DNA from: Acorus gramineus
Taxonomy: Eukaryota; Streptophyta; Magnoliopsida; Acorales; Acoraceae
Assembly (NCBI GenBank): GCA_030737835.1
Contig: CM060851.1
Coordinates: 5,670,615 to 5,734,614 of the forward strand
Reading direction: 5' to 3'
DNA: 64,000 nt
In this document: in pieces, positions 56,090 through 64,000 of the stretch
Position numbering within the stretch: the first letter of the stretch is position 1
How the letters are laid out: every line of letters begins with the position of its first letter
Program-made: the position numbers and the translations under genes
The notes under the pieces: generated by a model
Databases searched by the model: none
Seen by the model: only the letters and a program-made list of their open reading frames with translations
What the model was told of the DNA's origin: nothing

Positions 56090-56389
56090 TTTTTAATTGT
56101 GAGGAATTGTCCAAATACCCCTACACCGATCCCCTTATTTTTTCTGTGTCCCTGAACTTTAGAAAAAAAAAATTTACATTTGCAGACTTGTCTCCTTTTT
56201 TTTTTACCCCTTACCCCTGCTGTAGATACTCTAATTTTGACCGTCTAAAGAAAAGAAATTTACTTCAAGTAATACTTAAGAAATAACCACATTTGGACAA
56301 CTAAAAGAAAACTCCTTTAGAAACCAAAAACCAAAAACCCTGGTCCAAACCCTTAGGAAAACCTAAGACCTAGACAAAAACGGCTACTT

Positions 56390-57065
56390 GAGAGTAGTCG
56401 CCCCATAGGCGACTAATTTTAACTAGCCGCCTCCCTGACTGACCCCAAACCGCCTTCTTGGATGGGACATAAAGCAAGCATGATTGCGGCGGATTGTCCC
56501 TTCTAGCCGTCCCATCTTAATTGGTTCATTCTTAGTAATCGACCCAAGCCACCGCTTGTCAGAGATGAGACGTTTGACAGGTTATGATGGGGGTGGCCCC
56601 TCACTGGGCGGCTAGTTCCAACTAGCCGCCCCTCACCTGGACAATGTCAGAGAACAAAGATCTAATGGAAGGTCAAATCAAGCACCTTATTACCCATTTT
56701 GATCTATTGTCTAGTGGACACTCCCCTACACCTCTTTTACTATAAATAGGGGGGTCTCTAAGCATTCATTCATAATCAATAATCCACAACAACCCACATT
56801 TCCAATCATCAACAACACATACAAGCCTATACCCCCCACACCACCATTTCAGAAACCCTTGAGAGAGAAAGTGAGAGAGAAACCTATTTCCTACACCAAA
56901 TCACTCTCCAAATCTACTCTTTAAAACCTAGGTTAAACCTAGCTTAATCTCTGCTAAACACCCAAATCAAACCCTACCCAGGTTCTGCCCAAATTGAACG
57001 AGACACCAGGCGGCTACCCCCAACTAGCCGCCCCCTACCAGGCAGCTAAATATAACTAGCCAACC
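56390..57065 (+). promoter_or_regulatory. promoter-like stretch with GGCGGCTA repeats
   Basis: It has GCGGCTAGTT/ACTAGCCGCC words at about 56395-56450, 56610-56630 and 57010-57055, a TATAAATA box at 56741, and a leader with CATTTCAGAAACCC and GAGAGAGAAAGTGAGAGAG. The start TGTAGATACTCTAATTTTGACC at 56221 resembles a Ty3/gypsy LTR start, so this could be an LTR promoter rather than a host one. Confidence 0.4.
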
Positions 57066-57513
57066 CTTCCTTAGCCCACCTCAGTCCCAATTCTCCTTTA
57101 GTCAGGTTCCCGAAGCATAAAAGGATCCCTGTTTTCACCTCTGTGTACGGCATATCCGTGTCTCAGAGCAGAGACCCCACAAACTCCCCCCGAAGGCGAT
57201 CAAATCCGCCCCAACTTTTCCTGCTTTTTTTAGAAAAGTAGGTGGCGATCACTACAACCCCTGAATCCTCATGAGGACCCGTCAACCGCTTCAGCCAGGA
57301 ACGAAATTCCCCCACCACCCTTTCTGAGAGACGATCCGACCGAGTCTGCCATGGCGCAGCTCTCCGGATCTGAGCCTTTGAAGAACCCCCACACACGCAC
57401 CACCCTGGAGGACCAAGAGGAGGAAGCGAGGGAGGAAGGCTTCCCGGAGCATCCCCCAGCTAACCGCGCCTCTTCCCCCCTTTTCCCGAAATCAGATACC
57501 GACACCTGCCACA

Positions 57514-57799
57514 TCACTTTTCCCTACCGAAATTACCCCACCCTTTCCCCCTGAAATCCTCCCCTCTCCACACTGATCTCCCTCTCACACTGCAGCCTTG
57601 TCTCCCGATTGACAACTCCTTATGGGTGTCAAACTGGAGATCAAGACCGTCTCCAATCTTTGGTTTGAGATCTCTGCCAGCGTGACCTCCCTCAATCTCT
57701 CCGACCTCCACTGCCCGATACGAACCGTCCACGTTGTAGGTGTCGCCAGCTCCTGCAGAGCTGCAGATGAAGTCGGCGTGGTCGAGGTCCAGCTCAAAA
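57514..57799 (-). pseudogene. uncharacterised GC-rich coding-like fragment in the MULE
   Basis: A minus-strand frame reads ADFICSSAGAGDTYNVDGS, then GEIEGGHAGRDLKPKIGDG and FDTHKELSIGRQG. The composition resembles real protein, but I do not recognise it. The adjoining 57163-57517 minus frame is also GC-rich. Because these lie inside a TIR element with no nearby exons, captured gene fragments are the best guess. Confidence 0.3.
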
Positions 57800-58429
57800 T
57801 GGAGTGGTGCAGCGGAAGTACATAATTTGTCTAAAAAGTTGAATTTCTTTTTTTTTTGTTTTGATTTGTTTTCACTGTTTATGTTTTAATGAAATGGGTC
57901 ATAGATGAATTGGGTGTGTATGTGTTTTTTTTTTCAGAGGCTGCAGAGCAGAATGAACGAGAAGAAGAAAGCGTGTTGTGACAAGGCATGATGAAAAAGA
58001 AGACATGTAAACACTGTAAGAAAAACATGGCCGTGACAGAGTTTTCTCTCACGTGTATTCTTAATTCTTTCTTTCTCCACATCATAGTATCTTCATTTTG
58101 TCATCTTGATTTGGTTTTCTTTTGTGATTTTTTTTTCTTGTATTATTATTGTTATGATTATTATTGTTTTTATTGAATTGATTATCAGATTGATGCTTAA
58201 TAAATTTATGTAATTGGTTAGTTTAATTTTGTAATTAGACATTACATTGTAGTTTCTGAACTTATTCAAAATATGCTCCATAGCTCAAGTTATTAGTTAA
58301 TTAGAATCATTTGATACACTATTATTTTAGTACTGTTGGAGCTTAAATTAATCATTGCTAAATAGTCCTAGTTACTTATCTTATAGTTATGTTATAGTTA
58401 TTACATTAGATATGTTTATCATGTTGTAG

Positions 58430-59110
58430 TTATGTTGTATTTATTATATTGGATATGTAATGTTGGTTATTTTTTGTTATTAACAATTTCTAGTTTTTGT
58501 TCTTAGTGGTCTTTGTAATTGAATTGTTTCTGTTTAGTAAATGGTAATTTTCGTTATTTAAATAGTAGTTTATGTTCTGTATATGATAGTTTATGTTTTG
58601 TAAATAATACTTTATGTAATTTCATAGTAAATTTTCTAAAGTTGTTATATTTATGTGATAGGGCATTACATTTTTGTACTAATGTGATTTACATATATCT
58701 TGCTTAGAGGATCTAACGAAAAGATGTTGGGGAAACAGGGGTTCCCCTAGGATATATTGGCGGATGCACGGCGGTCTTAATGGTTAATTTACCCTATTTG
58801 TTTTTAAACAATCTCCCCCTCCATTCCTTATTTTATGTAACACATGTGGTTGACCTCCTCTGCATAAGATTCACGCACATCAGATTTAGTATAAAATTGT
58901 AATGTTCAATCATATAATTATAATTACAACTTACAGAACTGGAATAAAAAATTACATAAACTTCCATTTACATAACATAAAGTACCATTTACATAATAGA
59001 AATTACTGTTTACATAAATGAAACAATTCAATTACAAAGACTATTAATAACAGAAACTATCAATTACAAAAACTACTAATATTACATATCCAATGTAACA
59101 ACTACAACAT
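58430..59110. repeat. long inverted repeat inside the MULE
   Basis: The arm at about 58430-58630 (TTGGATATGTAATGTTGG, GTCTTTGTAATTGAATTGTTTC) recurs inverted at about 58950-59110 (GAAACAATTCAATTACAAAGAC, CATATCCAA). The arms are about 200 bp with moderate identity and a 300-bp spacer holding TCTCCCCCTCCATTCC. A transcript through it would fold into a long hairpin. Confidence 0.8.
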
Positions 59111-60517
59111 AATAACTACCAATATAATGTTCAATTACAATTGAAACTGTTATTCATAAAATGTAATGCAGTAACTACAACACAATTACACTAAGGATAT
59201 CATGTAATGCTCAAACTATAAGACAGAGATATATATCAGTTTATGGAATTAAACTAAGGCCCAAACTATATAAAACAACAATTATAGAATGTAATGCCCA
59301 ATGTAACAACTACAGTATAACAAGTATTAATGTAATATCATCTATCATTCATATAACAACTATAACACAATTACATAATGTAATGCCAATTACAAACAAT
59401 ACCCAATTACATAATTAAACCAACAATTTACATATATGTAAATGATAGAGATTTATACAAATTTACTAAAATGTGATAACCATGTACAAATATAAAATAC
59501 AAAATTACAAAAACTTGATAAGCATTTGCATAATATAATTGTTGGTTTACAAAAATCATTCACATAGCAACACTTAACAGAATGAAATGTAAAGCAAACC
59601 AAGAAGCATAAACTCAGAACAACAAAGTATATTAGTTGCCCTCTCTCATATATTTTCTAAACCATCCTTAAAAGTGAATTTTATGGCTATTTTCAGCTCT
59701 CATTCAAGTTGATTCTATTGAATGAGTGGTCTAAACTCAATGATTAATATCAAATATCCTCTACTTATTAAAAAAAGAAGACCCTAAATCGGTCAACACA
59801 CATTAAAAATCCATTCTTTCTGAAATTAAGATTAACAGAACCAAAAAAAAAAATGAAATTTAAACAACCAACATAGAAAAGGCAACTCCTTTTCAGCATC
59901 ACCTCTTCAACTCCTTCTTTTATCAATTTCTGTCATCACCACCATTGCTACCTCTATTGTCGCTACTCTTGGAGTTCTCGGCCTCTCCATGACTGGACAC
60001 GAGTGGGAGATGAAGGAGCGATGGACACAGCAATGTCACGGCAACGGTGTGAACGATGGCGATTCTCCTTAGTGACGAGGTGAGCGGCAGAATGATGAGC
60101 GGTGAGGTGAACATCGACAAGGTGAAGTTGATAGATGAGATGCACTCGTTTGGGAAAGGAAGAAAAGACACTCGTTTAAGAAGGAGAAGAAAAAAATGAA
60201 AGGGAGAATGATTTTAGTTTGTCTTATATGAGGGGGTAATATTGGTATTAAGAAAAAATAAGGGTAAAAAAAAAATAGGACAACGGTGCAGGGATAAAAA
60301 AAAACAAAAAAAAATCAAGGGGCATGAAAAAAATAAAGGGATCGGCCCAAGGATATATGGGCAATTCCCCCTTTTCAATTTTTTATTTTTTAAAAAAACT
60401 ATTATCTTCTATTGAATTACATTGAAATACATAATGTTATATGAAATGATATATATACGAAGATATACTAGTGTAATTAATAAATTTTATTTACTTCATA
60501 CATTATGATAGAAACTA

Positions 60518-61955
60518 ATAATGATTTCTAGACCCCAACTTTCCGGGCCCCATCACAGGCCCCATGATGTGGCAATAGGACATTACCTATTATACCCTTT
60601 AATTGATAATCACTTCTAAATAAGGAAAACGGTTTGATTTATTCATAGGATTGTGGAGATTTCATTAATTACTGTATTTCTTCTTTCTTCCTTGTGTAAA
60701 ATCATTAATCCCTATAATTTATTCGTAGCAGTCCCGAAATTGATCTCTCTTTCGGATCAGGTTTGTCAATTGTTTTTTTATTTTTTATTTATCTTATTGA
60801 ATGAAAGTCACATCGAATTTGAAATTAAATTTTTGATGAACAAATATTCAATCTATGTTACATGTTTCAATTCAAAAAATGAATTTTTTTTATGTTTTGA
60901 TCACTATTTCACACTTTTTTTTATATTTGTTTTGTTATAATTTCATAAATGTAATTTTGATATTGTTACATTTAATTATTACTGGTTCGTGTGATGTTTA
61001 TATTAGACTCTCGAACTCGGATATTCATTTACACAATTTTGTTACATTCGTAAATGTAACACTCTGAAATGTAACATTATCTCATGTTGTGCATTTCTTT
61101 TAACAATGCAAATAGAAATGACGTATAAATGTAACAGTGAAGTACATACTTTTACAGATGATTCTGATACATTTTCTTTGGAAGGCAGTGCACTAGAAAT
61201 TGAAATAGATAATTTTAAATAGTAAATGTAACTGTTTGACATTTAGGTAAATATAATTGTTTGTTCCATCTATATAAATGTAACAGTTTTTATATAAATG
61301 TAACAAATCGTTGTGAGAGATGTAAACATTTAAGAAATGTATTTGTAACTACCAATATAAAATGTAACAGTTTCATATGTTAACTATATGTGTTTTTTAT
61401 TTAAATTTGAATACAATAACTACCTAGAGAAAATGAGTTGTTTGAAGGATTTTAATGAAAACAATTTCGGTAATTTTTGGTGTAATCTAGGTTCAATTAT
61501 AATTTAAGTAATAATTTCAAAATTTAGGTAATGATCGAACGGTTGTTATTCAAACTATTTGAATAACAACCGTCCGATCTTTTTCTTTTTTTGGTGAAAC
61601 AAAATATCCAAACGTCCAAATCATTTTAAATTGTTTGATAAACATTGAGAAACACTAAGTCTTAAAATCAATAAGATAAGATTGAATATAAATGTAAACA
61701 AACTAAATAATTTTAAGATTTTAAGGATTTTAAGATTAGATAAGGATTTTAAGATTTACATGGAAGAGTCATAACCAAATAGAGAAAATGAGGGGATTTG
61801 GGTTAATAAGACAAATTTTTAATGAAGGACAAATTTGTATTTTATCATTTTACCATTTTTTGAAAAAGTCAACAAACCAAAAAACCAACCAATGAAATGA
61901 TGACACCTCATGGGGCTTGTGAGTGGGGCTTATATTATGGGGCCTGGGTATCATG
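60518..61955. mobile_element. TIR-like element with GGGCCCC-type ends
   Basis: The left end has GACCCCAACTTTCC, GGGCCCCATCACAGG and CCCCATGATGTGGCA. The right end has the inverted counterpart: ATGATGACACCTCATGGGGC, GTGGGGCTTATATTATGG and GGCCTGGGT. The interior is AT-rich with seven AAATGTAAC words between 61040 and 61380. The target duplication is doubtful (ATGATTTCT and ATCATGACT), so the limits are approximate. Confidence 0.5.
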
Positions 61956-62891
61956 ACTGATTAAAATAGTACAGTATATAATATGTTTTCATAGTGTATA
62001 AGATTGCAAAACATCGTATGAGTATGGTGGATCTTGTCATCAAAACCATAGATTTTGCTCCATCCCTCTTCCTGTATTCATATCCAAAAACCAAAATCTC
62101 CCTCTTTGTTGAATTCTTTGAGGTGAATAAGTAATAGAGCACCTTTTAATAGTAAAATTATTGCGAAGTATGCAAGAAACATATAAACATGTGCAAGTAT
62201 ACAGTTATAGAACACCTTTCATTTTGTCCACCTTTCAAACACACAAAGAAGGTCCCCCAATATTTGGATGAACATGAAAAGAAAATTACAGAATGAACAA
62301 TCAGGTTTGTGATGCAAATTGAAATAGGGTTGTTTTGATATTATTATTATTTTTATTAGATAATTAATTTACATAATTAGTTAGAATTTTTTTGTCTTAT
62401 AAGTTATAACCATAGATTTCGTCTATGGATTTAAAAATAAATTTGATCTGGTTAGAAATTTATTGACTAGGTGGTGAAAAATAGAGTTATAAAAGGAATT
62501 CAGTTTTTTATTATCATTATTTCTCCAACTTTAAAAGAAATCTATGATAACTCATTTAACTTCCATTTATGATTCTGTTGGAAGAATAATAGTTTTAAAT
62601 TTAAATCTCATTCTTGAAGGTATCTTTTTCTTCTCTGCACATCTACAAATCATAAATTCAGCTAAAAATCACCAACAGCTGATGAACTCAACGACAGCTT
62701 GGTTGAAGGTTTATGATACTATGATGACCTTGTTATTATATATAATGTATTCAAACAGCTCTTGTTATTGTACCTCATCATGAATGGCTGCCTTCGACTT
62801 ACATGTAAAGTTTGTCATAATTTACAAAAATGTTATTGTTATATCATCCTGGATAAGTAGCAGTAGAAGTTCATGTAGAAGTCAGAAGAGA
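61956..62891. other. intergenic and FKBP 3' region
   Basis: AT-rich with no supported gene. The part nearest 62891 is expected to be the 3' UTR of the minus-strand FKBP20-1 gene. Confidence 0.5.
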
Positions 62892-63922
62892 CTATTTTGA
62901 CTTGCCTTTGCCCTTCCCCTGATTCTTCTTAGCATCTAGCTTGGCCTGAATCCGAGCCGCAGCTGCGGCTTTTGCTTCCTCTCTCTTCTTCTTCTCCTCC
63001 TCTTTGTTTGCTGCCACCATTTCTCTCTGCTTCTTGAGTTCCCTGATTTGCAGTTCAGGAAACATGTCAATATTTTCAGGCCAATCTTTACAATCAATGA
63101 AAGGTTTGGTTTTATGTAGAGTTGGAGGCATATACATATTAAATAGAATCTTAGGTATCATTTGGAAATGAGGTTGAAAAACAGCAGCTTTTGAAAATAG
63201 CTTTCGAGAAAGCAAACCTTTGTTATATACTTGAAAAGCTATTTTAATTACCAAATGTGTTTTTTTGCTTTCTTCAAAAATCGGGGTCAGAGACATTTAT
63301 AAAAAATGAGTTTAAATTAAGTATGATTCCTACAAAAACAGAATCTCTAAAAGCTGCCAAACTTGTTTCCAAATGTTGTCTTAACCTTCGACACAAATGA
63401 AGCACATGATCATAGGATGAGAAAATTTTCACTTACTCTAGCCTAGCCTTCTCATCCGAAACAATGCTCAGACTTGAGCCTTTGCGAGGCCTGCAGGCGA
63501 CCAACTCCACCTCAAAAATAAGCGTAGCCCTTCAACAAATGAGAGACCATTATCATCTCTATCGTTTTTGTTATTTTGTTGCCAACAAACAAACATAAAA
63601 CATGACTTTCTGTGAGATAGAATACTCTGGTGGGATTTCAGGTGGTGAACCGGCACTTCCATAGGCATACTCTGGTTTACAAGTAATCTTTGCAACCTCC
63701 CCAACCTTAAATCGCCAAACAAATGACAGGTCACGAAGAATTCATATTTGAAATGCAAGTGCTATGTCACTGTCCTAATACTACTTACCTTCATTGTTCT
63801 CAAAGCAATGTCCCATGCTTTGATCACAGAACCCGTTCCAATCTCAAAGGAGAAAACAGTGTTGTCTTCATGAGTTGTGTCAAAAACTTCACCAGATTCA
63901 GCAAGGATGCCTTCGTAATGAA
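62892..63922 (-). CDS. FKBP20-1: FKBP20-1-like peptidyl-prolyl isomerase, 3' part
   Basis: Minus-strand gene cut by the window edge. Four exons read, in gene order, 63922-63789, 63705-63626, 63529-63437 and 63042-62892. They give the C-terminal two thirds: [78 protein letters not shown], then a charged Lys/Glu/Ala-rich helix ending GKGKGKSK. This is the order of Arabidopsis FKBP20-1: one FKBP domain plus a basic C-terminal tail. It is a protein-folding isomerase; FKBP20-1 is reported as nuclear. Phases join correctly at each GT-AG. Upstream exons lie beyond 64000. A 134-residue frame from 63296 reads through the last intron and is not the protein. Confidence 0.92.
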
Positions 63923-64000
63923 CTGCCAATGAACCAAGAATGTAAAACGAAATATAAATTCAATAAATAATCAAATAGATCCATGATGAAGTGTTGAGGA

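Larger units (their letters stand above)
56099..60371. mobile_element. Mutator-like element with gene-like cargo (Pack-MULE candidate)
   Basis: The left end GTGAGGAATTGTCC and right end GGGCAATTCCCCC are inverted, and homology continues inward through CCGATCCCCTTATTTTTT (left) and its inverted AAAATAAAGGGATCGG (right). The flanks TTTTTAATT (56090-56098) and TTTTCAATT (60372-60380) form an 8/9 duplication of Mutator length. Inside are a promoter-like stretch, a GC-rich coding-like block at 57130-57830 and a long inverted repeat at 58430-59110. No transposase was seen. A GC-rich block inside an AT-rich TIR element is what a captured gene fragment looks like. Confidence 0.7.

Noticed and set aside
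62892-63296. 134-residue minus frame as the full protein
   Set aside because: Its N-terminal part is intron; exon phases and similarity place an acceptor at 63042/63043.

Overview
This is a plant nuclear window, from a flowering plant. The evidence is plant-specific gene families with GT-AG introns (a laccase with a miR397-type site, SDIR1, a ZIP2/ZIP11-type transporter, PAT16, FKBP20-1, a PCS1-type aspartic protease), AT-rich non-coding DNA, telo-box-like AAACCCTA leaders, and many plant transposons. The species cannot be fixed from the sequence. Most of the 64 kb is repeats, introns and intergenic DNA.

Layout, left to right: a gene-start-like fragment behind a MITE (1.5-2.2 kb); an intronless PCS1-like aspartic protease (2895-4235, +); two adjacent 9-bp-TSD MITEs (5.7-6.3 kb); an eight-coding-exon SDIR1 RING E3 ligase (9363-12232, +) with a probable 5' UTR intron; two tandem three-exon ZIP transporters (18023-19907 and 29389-32324, +); a degenerate hAT transposon (34345-38662); a MULE-like TIR element (39601-40525); a six-exon LAC17-like laccase (43286-46142, +); a non-autonomous LTR element (48737-50703); a seven-exon PAT16-like S-acyltransferase (51530-54936, +); a 4.3 kb Mutator-like element with gene-like cargo (56099-60371); another TIR-like element (60518-61955); and the 3' part of an FKBP20-1 gene (62892-63922, -) running off the right edge.

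The main structural event is a tandem duplication. Copy 1 (about 12228-21995) starts at the SDIR1 stop codon and ends just before a second copy of the SDIR1 3' UTR at 21998. Copy 2 (about 21996-40883) follows directly. Each copy carries one ZIP gene. Because the copies are homologous, each serves as the empty-site control for insertions in the other. Copy 2 has gained a 1.7 kb LTR element, a LINE fragment in ZIP intron 2, the hAT element, a 0.9 kb MULE and others. Copy 1 has gained a dimeric SINE, a poly(A) retroposon, a Tourist-like MITE and a long-TIR element. Several have perfect target-site duplications.

The genes form no operon or obvious pathway. Several touch stress, metal or wall biology (SDIR1 in ABA signalling, ZIP in zinc/metal uptake, laccase in lignin), but the grouping looks incidental. 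I found no CRISPR, rRNA or convincing tRNA gene, and no wholly new system. The most novel material is the duplication with its insertion history, the near-identical first half of ZIP exon 2 (possible gene conversion), a duplicated in-frame splice donor in the laccase gene, and the gene-bearing Mutator-like element. Exon ends were placed by hand from reading frame and GT-AG sites and need transcript support.
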